From NCBI RefSeq assembly GCF_022201045.2, contig NC_068559.1, forward strand, positions 4,810,501 to 4,874,500: a stretch of 64,000 nt of DNA, read 5' to 3'. The translations under genes were made by a program, and so were the position numbers. Origin of the DNA: Citrus sinensis (taxonomy: Eukaryota > Streptophyta > Magnoliopsida > Sapindales > Rutaceae). The notes beneath the pieces were generated by a model, which saw only the letters and a list, made by a program, of their open reading frames with translations, was not told the origin of the DNA and ran no database searches. Of the stretch, positions 48,051-59,510 are shown one piece after another (position 1 is the stretch's first letter; each line of letters opens with the position of its first letter).

Positions 48051-49283
48051 ATGTGCAAATCAAAACGCAGCACAGATATGATCACCCCAAGAAGAAGACC
48101 TCGCAGCTCACGCCCATCAAAATCTTCATTCAACTCCTCAAAATCCTCTTCAAATGATTCATCATCAGACCCTTCTTCGTCAACCTTAAATTTCAGTAGC
48201 ACCCACTATTACCACAACTCATCAAATACATCATCTGTAATCAACTCATCATCTTCTCTCCAAACCCTCAAAAAGTCTTTACCCGAAAACCCTCACATTT
48301 ACCACCTCTCCGAAATCTGCGCCGCCACCAACAACTTTCTCGCCAAGAAGTTCACCTCGTCCTCTGCGTCAGCCTCTTGGCGCGGGACAATTCGCGGGAA
48401 AGATGTTATCATCTTTCAACGGAAGCTACGCCGTTCTTTAGATTTGGAGCAGTTGCGTGAACGGCTGTCCGTTATTTGCCGGAGTCATCACAGTAGCTTG
48501 ATCAAGCTTCTGGGTGCTTGTGTTTCTGGGAATTGTGGGTATCTTGTTTATGAACATGTTTCAGGAGCAAATCTTGCTGATTGTTTGAGGAATCCGAGGA
48601 ATCCGAGTTTTACTGTCTTGTCCACGTGGCTTTCGCGCATGCAGGTGGCTACTGATCTTGCTCATGGTCTGGATTATATCCATAATTTTTCCGGTCTTCA
48701 TTCTAATGTTATTCATAATCATGTTAAGAGCAGTAGTATTATTGTTAGCGAAGAAAATGCCGGGTCTTTGTGTGCAAAGATCTGTCATTTTGGGACTGCG
48801 GAGTTGTGTGGTGAAGTGAGTGGAAATGAGAGTGGGAAAGTGAACAAAATCGAGGGGACTAGAGGGTACATGGCGCCGGAGTTTCAGGCTTCTGGGGTTG
48901 TTACACAGAAGTGTGATGTGTATGCTTTTGGGGTGGTGGTGCTGGAGTTGTTGAGTGGGGAAGAAGTTTTGAAGTTTGTTTTTGATGAAGGGATTGATGG
49001 GTATCGGAGGGTTAGTGTGGTAGACAAGGCGAGTGAGGCGGTGGCTGGTGGTGTCGGGGGTGTGAGGAAGTGGGTGGATAGGAGACTGAAGGACTCGTAT
49101 CCGGTGGAGGTGGCAGAGAAGATGGTGTTGCTGGGGTTGCAGTGTGTGGATGAGGATCCAGGGAAAAGGCCAGATATGAGGCAGGTTACGGGTTTGGTTT
49201 CAAAAATGTATTTGGAATCTAAGAACTGGGCTGATAAGATTGGTTTCCCTACTGATTTTTCAGTGTCGATGGCACCTAGATGA
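48051..49283 (+). CDS. Predicted cytoplasmic pseudokinase, LysM-RLK-like kinase domain
   Basis: Intronless, 410 residues, with no signal peptide or membrane segment. Residues 1-75 are a Ser/Asn-rich low-complexity leader. A protein kinase fold covers about 85-395, closest in feel to the RLK/LysM-receptor kinase group. The key catalytic positions are changed: the VAIK lysine position is Phe122 (VIIF), the HRD motif reads HNH (222-224), and the DFG motif reads HFG (246-248). The glycine loop is also degenerate. The structural parts are kept: GTRGYMAPEF (APE at 275-277), CDVYAFGVVVLELLSG, and the C-lobe Arg in DPGKRPDM. It should fold but not catalyse, so a scaffold or allosteric role in receptor complexes is inferred. 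Similar single-exon plant proteins exist; I do not assign a symbol. Confidence 0.85.
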   Translation: MCKSKRSTDMITPRRRPRSSRPSKSSFNSSKSSSNDSSSDPSSSTLNFSSTHYYHNSSNTSSVINSSSSLQTLKKSLPENPHIYHLSEICAATNNFLAKKFTSSSASASWRGTIRGKDVIIFQRKLRRSLDLEQLRERLSVICRSHHSSLIKLLGACVSGNCGYLVYEHVSGANLADCLRNPRNPSFTVLSTWLSRMQVATDLAHGLDYIHNFSGLHSNVIHNHVKSSSIIVSEENAGSLCAKICHFGTAELCGEVSGNESGKVNKIEGTRGYMAPEFQASGVVTQKCDVYAFGVVVLELLSGEEVLKFVFDEGIDGYRRVSVVDKASEAVAGGVGGVRKWVDRRLKDSYPVEVAEKMVLLGLQCVDEDPGKRPDMRQVTGLVSKMYLESKNWADKIGFPTDFSVSMAPR

Positions 49284-51474
49284 GGGTAATTTGGATGCTA
49301 ATTCTTGATGACTTGGGTCTTAAGTTTCTTTTTGTGGTGATACATTACTGATACATTACTGATACATTGTAGAGTTGAGTTTTTGCTATGATTTCTTCTT
49401 CTTTTTCCATACAATTGCAAAGTGATTCTTTATAGATGGAACATTGTAGATACTGTAACTGTTGTGAATAATATATATGAAAAAGTTTATACAATAATCA
49501 GATTTGTGGATGAATTTGGTATTTGCATTCTCTCATTTTTTATTTGTCAACACATCCAATCCAAATTTTGAGGGGTTATATATTGTCTGATTCATTTTTG
49601 CTGGGTTTGCATTAGATGCCAGAATCCAGTAGTTACTGACAAATCTGGCAATGGCTCAAATTGGCTTAAAACTACAGTAGAATGGATATGAACCGAATGG
49701 AAGTTTATGCTCCGTTCTGAATTCTGATTGCTTGGTGTAGAAAGAATAAAAATCCTTTGAACTTCTTAAATTCTTTGTATTGACTCTGAACTTGAGTGTG
49801 CAGATATTATCTGAAAGTCTTAGTGGAAGACTCAAGTAGATAGAGCTCTGGTCATTCTCATTGCATTAAACATGGAGAATGATATCTTGAAGCAGAGATC
49901 AATTCCTGCTAAGAAATTATCTTGACTACTGTTCTTATGTTGAAGTCAATAAGGTAGACTAAGCTAATCTATGCTGCACATGTAAGCATGCAGTAATGAG
50001 CTTGATATGTAAATATTTTAACAGTGAATTGTAAATGGTCAGGCCTTTTTTTTTTGTTTTGGGGGGGGGGGTTGGTGTAGGACTTTTCTTCTCCAAACGA
50101 GGATCCCATAACAATTCTTTTACGTTGTTGAATAGAGAAAAGTATAATGAAAGGCAAACAATTGGATTATATTATTGGTTTAAACGAAAAAAAATTCGAT
50201 AATCATTAATCAGTTGATAGTGTGGCAGTTCTCCCAACCACAACAAGATGCCAAATCATTCAATCAGTGAGCCTCTCTCCCTCTCTCCCCTTTTCAAGTG
50301 TCCATAAAGCATGCACAAATGTCAATTAAGCGCACTAGTTACACTTTCATGGCCCTCAATGAAGACCAAACACGTTCTTCAGTCTTCACCTATGAGTCCC
50401 ATATTTACTTGTCAGTCTTCACCTATGAGGCTATGACTTCCATATTTACTTTTCATTTGACCAATATTTTGCACGTTGTTCAATTTTTGCACAAAATTTT
50501 TTTTACATTAGTTGCTCATTTTGTGTTAATTTTTTAACAAAGATTTTTTTTTTCTAAAGTAAAACTTCTATTAGTAAAGTTTGTATGAAAAAAAAAGTTA
50601 TTTACGAGATTTTTTATATAAAATTTGTAATATTATTTTAATAAATATTTTTTAATAATTATAATATGAAAGGGGTGAAATAAAATTTTGAATAAAATAA
50701 AGAATATTTTAAACAATTGAACTCTTTAAAAAATCTACAACTTCCTTTACTTTTAAAAATCTAAAATTTGAATTTTCTTAATATAGGCAAAATATTATTA
50801 TTTTTTATTTCTAAAAACTCTACTCAAATTACAACAAACAACATAAAGAAAATGGAAAAATAAATTTTAGTATTAAATAAGATCTTATTTGGAATTGAGG
50901 TGCTATAAATTTTAAGTTATAGCTGTTGTGGAAAAAAAAAGTTGTAACTATAAAATAAAAATTAATAATATATAGTAAATATAAATTTTAAATAATAATT
51001 TTGATAAAAATATTTAAAATATAATAAATTTTCTATTATATAAGTGAAAAATCATATTAATATAACTTTAAAGACACAATAAATAATATTTATCAAATAT
51101 TTTAATACTATAAAGTTACATTATCCAACTTCAATTTCAAACGCAGAGTAAATACTTTGGTTTAATAACAGAGATGTGTTCATCCCTTCAGCCAAACCAC
51201 ACCCCAATCCTACGTGGACAAATTTTAGGGGTAACTTTAAGTTAAACCGAGGGATTGATTAACCCCTCATCAAGGGAGACCCGCGGGATTTAATTGATCA
51301 ATTCATAAAGTATCTAGTTTATTCAAAATTTTATTAAATAAGAAGGTCTTGAACGCAAATAAAAGGAGAAGGTTTTTATAATGTGTCGTACACGTGTGCA
51401 CATCGCGCGGGCACCTTGCATTCCTCTAAGCTTTGCAGTTTGCACAGAACCTCGGCCAAGCTGAGTGATCGTTA
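49284..51474. other. Spacer upstream of the DNL zinc-finger gene
   Basis: Holds the pseudokinase 3' flank, a G11 run near 50061-50071 and a small duplicated CAGTCTTCACCTATGAG motif (about 50380 and 50413). CACGTG at 51391-51396 is a G-box about 80 bp upstream of the DNL-protein ATG. No gene seen. Confidence 0.5.
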
Positions 51475-53460
51475 ATGGCGGCGGCTAGGATGATGCAAAT
51501 CAGACGACTAATCTCTCTCCTTTCTCGTAACCAGCCTCAAGCTTCTCTTCTCAAAGGTGAACCTTCTCTATCTCCTCTGTCAATATATATAGGTGTATGT
51601 ATGTATCCGTTCCCCTGTGAATTGAAGTTCATAATATCGTAGTTTCTTTGTTTCTTTTACCTTCTCCATTGATTACTCCAGGACTGTTCTTGCTGATTCT
51701 TACAAATAGGATTTGTGTGATTAATAGGATAGATGTTTGAGAGAAAAGTTAATAAAATTGGAAACAGGAAAAAAAAAAAAACCCTTGATGAGAGAGAAAT
51801 CAGGAACTTTTACTGGGGTTTCTGGGAATATAGCATGTATTTTTTCATGACAGTTGAAGGCGATTATACTTGGAAGCATATGGAGTTAATCATAATAGTG
51901 TTGTTGTGAAGGGTTTAACATTGCGATAGGTAAAACACTGTTGAGCAAATCCTGATAACTATTTGGCGAAAGTCCAATATTATTGTAAGGTTCTGTTCGA
52001 ATCGTTTTGAGGTGAGTAAATCTATAAGATGCTTGTCTCTATTCAAATTAAGCACTGCTTGAATAAAACATCTATGTTAATGCTAGGCAAACTGAACGAT
52101 TCTCTGAAGATATATATTGAACTAGAAGGAGAACTTGGAATAATAGTGATGGCGTTGAGTGATGAGCTAAATTTTAATTATTTCTGCATGTTATCTCCTT
52201 CATCTACTGGATTGGCCTTACTCTGTTTTGCCGATACATTAAAATTGATTTGAAGTTGGTGGTGCAAAGTTTGGATCATAATTTCCTCTTTCCTTTGAAT
52301 TATGTATATGTTTGTATGTTCCAGGACTTAACAATATAGGCTTGCAACTTCTACTGATATTTGCCTGGTTTATGGTGAAGGGTGACTGTTTTGAGCTAAT
52401 AAACAAGTCCTGGATGCTGGAGCCGTGCTTTTGTCGATTGATTGACTGAATAGTTTCGTAATAAACTAATAAGTGATGGTAACAGATCAAATTTTAAATG
52501 GAAGAGTGGAAGACTATGTCTTAGAAATATGCTTCAAAGAGTTAAATCTCAAAGATTAGAAACTTAGCAAAAATTTGGCTTTATTTTGTGATCAATCAGC
52601 ATGGTTAGAATGGTTTCCAACTACTATGACATTTTGAAATGACTTTTGATAGTATTTGCTGCTTCAGGTTTATGCATATCATATAAACAGAGAAGAGAAT
52701 TGGATGGTTTGATGAAATGTAGAGCTGCTATTTTATCTGACCATTGGACGGTTTGATAATACCATAATATTAAGACCAATGAGGTCGAAGACCTGTTAAA
52801 AATATAGTGTTAAGATGAGGACTTGAATTGGTACCCCTCACCTGAGAGTTGACACACTTGCTTAATGAAATTGATTTAGAATCCGGTCTTGCTGGTTGCA
52901 GTAAATTTCATTCTGTTGTGTTAACAGCCTTTCTGAGATATTTTAACTTATTACTTCTTTATTGATATTTTATGGCAGAACCCACTAGGCAATTTCTACC
53001 TTCTACAAGTGCACATTTTGGCATAAGTGAATACCACCGGAGAGGACTTCAAACATTGATAAATTCAAACAGTGTGACTGATGCGGATCAGGAACAGCAT
53101 GAGGCTGGCAATTCGATGCCCTCTAAATCTAATGACAGTTCCGCTGTGAAGCTCAGTGCGACGTCCAACTTGAAGACGTCCGCAAGGCATGATCTTGCAA
53201 TGATATTTACTTGCAAGGTCTGTGAAACAAGATCTGTAAAGACAGCTTGTCGTGAATCATATGAGAAAGGCGTGGTGGTGGCACGATGTGGTGGGTGCAA
53301 CAATCTACACCTGATTGCAGATCATCTCGGATGGTTTGGAGAACCCGGAAGCATTGAGGACTTCCTCGCTGCTCGTGGAGAAGAAGTGAAGAAAGGTTCT
53401 GTTGATACGCTAAATCTAACACTTGAAGATCTAGCTGGAAGAGAAGTCTTGAAAGACTAA
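51475..53460 (+). CDS. DNL-type zinc-finger protein (Zim17/HEP-like), mitochondrial
   Basis: Zim17/Tim15/HEP proteins keep mitochondrial or plastid Hsp70 soluble and support protein import. Exons 51475-51556 and 52979-53460 join in frame to 187 residues. The N-terminus is basic and hydroxylated (MMQIRRLISLLSRNQPQ), typical of a mitochondrial presequence, followed by a Ser-rich linker. The zinc site is CKVC and, 37 residues on, CGGC. NNLHLIADHLGWFGEPGSIEDFL is the family signature, here with Asn in place of the first Asp of DNL. The second exon holds the whole domain. The intron is 1,422 bp. The presequence suggests mitochondria rather than plastids, but this is a prediction. Confidence 0.92.
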
Positions 53461-54180
53461 ATCAAATTTGTTTATATGAATATTTTTTTTTAAATGAAAT
53501 ATTCGCCTCTTGTTAAATTATGTATTACAATGTGTTTTAACCCGAAATTGAAATTACAGAATGCTTTTTCGTGAATTTAGTCGGGTCCAATTCAGACTGT
53601 ATGTGGTGATTGTCGATTAAGAGGGCTCACGTAGATGACGTTGATGCTTATCTTAACCAAGAAGTCCGGTGGCAAATTTCCCTTGATTGATCTTAGAACG
53701 ATTAATGAACCATGAGAGGCTCTTTCATTCAATCATGAAATTATAAAGTGCAACATTTTATCAGTAATATTGGAAGTGTCAACTGTGGTTTTTTTTTTTC
53801 ATTACACTGATATGTTATAATATAATTAAAAAGCTATTGACTAATGAAATTAGCCTATAAATAATTCTATTACGACACAATCTAAATTTTTATCCTCACT
53901 AATTGCGCGTTGCTGGCATTCGAAAGTGTTCTATTACCACCGACCCAGTTGCATTACTTGGCAATCAAGCTTTTCTGTGAGGGCAAACGGGTTATGGGTT
54001 TATGGGGCGGCGGGGCGGGTCAAAACTGTTATCCAATACCATACGATACGTCATCTAACAGTTCAGTTAAGTACTTGTGATTTGATTTCGAGTGTACAAT
54101 CACAACGGAACTCCAGAAGCACTTTCTTTGTTTCTTTGTGTTGGCAAATAACCAGAACCAGCAAGGCAAAACTTAGAAAC
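53461..54180. other. Spacer between the DNL-protein and GET3 genes
   Basis: AT-rich; contains the DNL-protein 3' untranslated region and the GET3 promoter. No TATA box is clear. Nothing else recognised. Confidence 0.5.
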
Positions 54181-57100
54181 ATGACGACAGCTGCGTGTTG
54201 TTTTCGCTCCACGTCTTTACCTTCTTCATTCTCAATTCACAAAAAGCTTGCTGTCAAGAGAAACTCAAACGCAGTGTCATTCATGGGTTTGCTCTCGTTC
54301 TCGCCCAAAACCAGCTCTTTCTCCACTGGCCTTATATCAATTTCCCTCAAGCAGAGGCGTTCGAAGAACTCATTCCAAGGTAGAATTCTTTAATGGGTTT
54401 GCTCAGCTTTTTCTCTGTCTTTGTTATTGAATTGGGTCTGCTCTATTTTATTCTTGTGAGTTATTTTCGTATTAGTACAGTACTAGTGGGTGTAATTTTG
54501 ATGGGTCCTCTTAGGGCTCAGTTGCAGAATTTGATAGTGGGTAAAAAAAAGAAAAAAAGTTTTGGTTTCTTCATGTAGTCTTAATGGCAATTGAGGTTTG
54601 GTAGTTGTGAGCTGAATGTATATGTATAAATAATTGATGGTCCGTATAGTCAAGTGAAATTGTGGTGAAGTAGTGTTACGAAAGACAGGAGAAAAACAAA
54701 GTGAATTTATTTAGGCCTTTTTGCTTATATGAAACTTGATCTTTTATTTTATGTATTATTATCCTAATTCCTAGTTCCATGCAAATGAATATTATTGTTC
54801 GGTTGAGAGTTTAATTGGGAATTTTCCATTCTAATTATTTAAAATTGTATAATACTCAGCTGTTTAAGAAATTCCTTCATAGAATAGTATTTGAGACTAT
54901 CTGTTTTATTTCTTTGTGTGCAATAACTATGTTGCATCTACTATTTCATGGCAGTAAGAGCAGTGGTTGCTCCTTCGGAAGCTGTATCTGGGTTTGATGA
55001 GATGGTGGCTGGGACCCAACGGAAATATTACATGTTAGGTGGGAAGGGGGGAGTAGGCAAGACAAGTTGTGCGGCTTCACTTGCTGTAAAATTTGCAAAT
55101 AATGGGCACCCCACTTTAGTGGTCTCAACTGATCCAGCACATTCCTTGAGTGATTCTTTCGCGCAGGTCTATGGCCGTTTTACTTCCTTGGTCTTTTTGG
55201 AGTTACATGTTTCTTGCGTATAATAGACATATTGTGCTTGTGCTTATCTGTATGAGCTTATTTTTTCTTAGGATTTGACAGGCGGGCAACTAGTACCAGT
55301 TGAAGGGCCTGATTTTCCATTGTTTGCTCTTGAGGTTTGTGGGAATAGCTTCTTATAGCCTTTTACTAGTTATTCTTAATGATGGTTCTGTTGTCCTATT
55401 TATGAGGGCAGCTTTGCTTCATGTAGTCAGTAATTTCATTATGCTTTTTCAACAGATAAATCCTGAGAAGGCTAGGGAAGAATTTCGCAACGTAACTCAA
55501 AAAGATGGTGGAACGGGGGTTAAGGATTTCATGGATGGCATGGGTCTTGGTATGCTTGTAGAACAGGTAAAGGTTTATCCATAACTACTGGCATCAAAAC
55601 TTAGGATGAAATTTGTCAAGCCTGGATTGGACTTGCATTTTGATTTGTCATGGATAGTCTCAGTAGTTGCTTCATTTTCATTTTGGTTGGTTTAACTTAG
55701 CAACTTTGTTAACTCAGGATTCAGTTGTCTTTACCCTGTGTATGGGGGCATAGTGCAAACACACACACACATACACGCACAAAAAAAAAAAAAAAAATAA
55801 TAATAATAATAATAATTGAGGTCGTTATCTTGATTTATTCTTCTCTTGATTGGTTGTACATGGTTTACAAAGTTAGGAGAATTAAAATTAGGAGAGCTAT
55901 TGGACACTCCTCCTCCTGGTTTGGATGAAGCTATTGCAATTTCAAAGGTATGTATTATCTTCCTGCTTATTCTGCTGCTTGTGTTGTGTATTGTATATCC
56001 CAAAATGTCCACTGATCATGTAACCTTTTTCCAGGTGATACAATTCCTTGAATCTCAGGAGTATAGTATGTTCACTCGAATAGTTTTTGACACTGCACCA
56101 ACGGTGAGCAAAAGCTTGCTTTTTCATGTCATTTTATCGTGCAAATTAGTTTATTAAGATTGATGATTATTTTTTGCAGGGGCATACCCTTCGGCTTTTG
56201 TCCTTACCAGACTTCTTGGATGCTTCTATAGGCAAGATATTGAAGGTAGAAATGGCAACTTAGACTAATTATAATCTGTTGATATTTTCTGTTTTCAGTT
56301 AAGGATTTTGCGACAGGACTTGCAGCGGTAACACTATTGAATATGCGAGAGTAGTAACATTAAAAATTACCCTACGAGCTGTATCATGCTACAAAACTTT
56401 GTAACATGGAAGATCGTTAAGTATTGTGTTGCCTGTTGGAAATTCCTTATTTTAGTATTTTTACCCATAACGTGGAACTATACTTGTTCCTTTTAACTGT
56501 TTCTCATTTTTGTTTGAGATTTTATTTCATGCAATCCTGTGACAGCTTAGGGAAAAAATAGCTTCAGCAACCTCAGCAATAAAATCTGTGTTTGGGCAAG
56601 AACAAAATCGCCAGGGTGCTGTAAGTCTTATGCTGTTGGGAGCAATTGTTTTGCGCTTTCATTATGAATTTCTTAACATTTTAAATGCCTCTTCTATTTG
56701 TTATGTAGTCTGACAAATTAGAGCGACTGAGGGAAAGGATGGTAAAAGTGCGTGAGCTCTTTCGTGATACGGATTCAACAGAGTTTGTCATAGTAACAAT
56801 CCCAACGGTAATAATCTTTAGATTTTTTTTTGTAATTATTACAAACTATGCCTTGTTAATTGATTGGTGTATTGAGTTTGAGTTTGAATGAGTTTGAATG
56901 ATTTGTTGGATGGTGGATCTATGTTGTTTAAAGTTGTGTTCTTAAGGTATCTTGGACTATGCCTGGTTTTGCATTCAAATTTTGATATTTTCTTCTGATT
57001 TACTTGCTCATCCAAGTTGAGGCGATGTAGGATTTTATTCAGGTTGGATCATTTAGATTATGTGCATTCGAGCTCTTTTTTTGTTGTAAATCTATCCTAT

Positions 57101-58566
57101 TAGAAAGATTCGCCTGTAAATGTCATCTTGTTTATAGTATATCTTCAGCCTGTATAGATTTATCTAGATATGAACCTATGCAAATAGATTACAAAGAAGA
57201 AAAAATAATTGACACTTACATTACTTTTAGATTATGGTCTGTTAGGTCAAATAATATTTTCAGATCCAGATCAAACGGATCAATTCGGTAGAAAAATAGC
57301 AACAGTTGTCTTAAACACTTTTGCCACAATCAGGCGAGACTTCTTAACTCGAAAGATAAATAAATAAAATAAAAGAAATTAAAATTGCTTGACTAAGAAT
57401 TTCTATTACTATTATTCTCATATGTGTGTCTGTATAATTTTGTTTTCTAAGATAATCTATTCCTACTGGACTGATTAAAGTTAATTCTTCTCTTCTTTTT
57501 TTTTTAAAAGAGAGATGGGGAGGTTTTGCTATATAAGGTTGGGTTTGGGTGCATACCTTATTCTATTCTCCGCCTTCATTCAGAAAGCTTTGCTTTTGGC
57601 CGCTATGCTCATTGCTTCTTTTTTCTATATTTTTTAATGTTTGATTTTTGCCATCGTTTTCTCTGCCGAACCAAAACCTAAATCAGGCTTAATCACATCT
57701 AGTGGAATAAAAGCATTAAATATTTAAATGCAGATCATTTTTTTTTTTTAAATAAGAATTCAATGCAGATCAATTTGCCATATCAATATCATTTTTAGAG
57801 TCTACATTGTAGTTCTCCTTGTTAAAATGAAATTACTGTGTTGGCTAATTAGATAGTTATTGGCAAGTGGAAGTAAGGCTAATTTGGAATACTTTTGTTG
57901 CTTGTAATTTAGTCATTCATGTTTCACTTATTTTCCCCAGGTGATGGCGGTCAGTGAGTCATCTAGGTTGTCTGAGTCACTGAAGAAGGAAAATGTTCCT
58001 GTCAAGAGGCTTATTGTTAATCAGATTATTCCCCCATCTGCTTCAGACTGCAAGTTTTGCGCAATGAAAAGAAAGGTATTAGTCTATTTTCTCTCTCATT
58101 GGCGCACACAATCTTTTGTCTTTCATTTTCCTGATGAACTAAACTTTAAAGTTCTTTATGATATCGTACAATAACACTAGAAGAAACATCTAGCATTTTG
58201 AAATTTTTCTTAAACTTATGTTGTATTTGGTAGCATAAAAATATGGGATTAGAGTGTTGGAATTGAAACTGAGTGGGATTTAGCTATATCAATCCCCAAT
58301 TTTTTCTGAGGAAGCTTCCTCCAGCACCAGATAATCCCTACCCGTTGCCAAATTCATGCTGCCAAAACACAGTATTACTGTTTCTACGCCAAGGATTAAA
58401 ATAGTGCTTAAATATGTTAATGCTTCAGGATCAAATGCGTGCTCTTGAGATGATTAAGAGTGATTCAGAACTCTCCAGCTTGATGCTGATTGAGGCACCC
58501 CTAGTTGATGTGGAGATTAGAGGAGTCCCCGCTCTTAGATTTATGGGGGACATTATATGGAAGTGA
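54181..58566 (+). CDS. GET3B: Plastid GET3/ArsA-type ATPase
   Basis: GET3 ATPases carry tail-anchored membrane proteins; the plastid paralogue (Arabidopsis GET3B) probably serves thylakoid targeting. Eleven exons: 54181-54379, 54955-55166, 55272-55334, 55456-55566, 55873-55947, 56035-56103, 56180-56245, 56546-56620, 56709-56807, 57941-58075, 58429-58566, joining in frame to 413 residues. A Ser/Lys-rich transit peptide covers about 1-66. The deviant P-loop GGKGGVGKT is at 95-103, switch I around [12 protein letters not shown], and switch II DTAPTGHTLRLL. A CKFC zinc dimerisation motif lies near the C-terminus. The protein is close in size to GET3B (about 411). No lesions are seen. GET3B or GET3C is decided by the predicted organelle, which needs a targeting test. 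Confidence 0.94.
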
Positions 58567-59470
58567 TAATCTCTTCAACGATTTCAGAGGTGATTAACCC
58601 TTTGCTTCTTCCTTTTTTCTCTGCCTTTACTTCACCTCTTAAAACCAAGTTATTTTAAGTATCGGCTTCAACTTCTTCAAGCAATACAGTATGACAGATC
58701 AAAAGAAGATTTTGCCTTCAATACGAGCAATCTCAGAAGCCAGGAAACTGAGTGACACAGCCAGAAGTATGAATTCTATATACGGAAGCCATTCTAACCC
58801 ATGCAGTTATAATGCAGAAAGTATGTATGCAACAGTTCCCCCCACACATGAACAGGGGTCTGAACTTTAGACTGGTGAGATTTTACAATTTTGCAGTGCT
58901 TTTTAAAGTGAAAATGACACTGCCACAAAGAACAAAAGTTGGCCATAGCTCATAATTAAAACACCCTATTTTCATTTATGCTGTGCTCTCAATATGCTTT
59001 ATGGTTTTGGCTTGAACCTCTTTTAAGGTGATATGCAGCAAATGAACTATGATAACTCACCAATAACATGCCAACATATATTTCTGAGATTTCAATATAC
59101 ACAGTTCTATTGTAGATACACGCTTATCTTCTCCAGCAGAAAATAAATACAAAATGAATGATATACCTAAGAAACCAAGCTAAAGCAAATACCTAAAAGT
59201 GGTGCTGTTCAAATCCTACAATATACATGATTTCGCCATTGTTGTTCTCTATGTATCTCTGTTTGCTGCTGCTAAGCAGCAGATTCAATCCACTACTATG
59301 GCTATAGCCATAGTTTCTCATTCGTTTATTGTTTTAGGAGAGTTCTTCAAAATGTGAAATTATGCATTTCTACAAAAACTTTGGATGGTGAAAGAATTGA
59401 GTAATATAGTCTTGAAGTTTGAAACTTGCTTCCTCTTTTGAAAGATCAACATGCCAAAGAATGTTGAATC
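58567..59470. other. Convergent 3' region between GET3 and the ABCG transporter
   Basis: The two genes face each other. The region holds both 3' untranslated regions, and the part near 59426-59470 carries the duplicated C-terminal coding segment of the ABCG gene. Confidence 0.6.
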
Positions 59471-59510
59471 TCACTTCCTCTTTTGGAAGATCAACATGCC
59501 AAAGAATGCT
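59426..59510 (-). repeat. 45-bp tandem duplication across the ABCG stop codon
   Basis: Two copies of CTTCCTCTTTTGRAAGATCAACATGCCAAAGAATG (plus-strand reading) start at 59429 and 59474, exactly 45 bp apart. Read on the minus strand in the ABCG frame, both encode [11 protein letters not shown]. The first ends in the stop (TGA, 59473-59471); the second continues open with QVSNFKTILLNS. Confidence 0.9.

Noticed and set aside
53926-54393. Longer upstream start for the GET3-like gene
   Set aside because: The upstream codons do not look like a transit peptide and lack family similarity; the ATG at 54181 gives a typical plastid leader and the expected total length.
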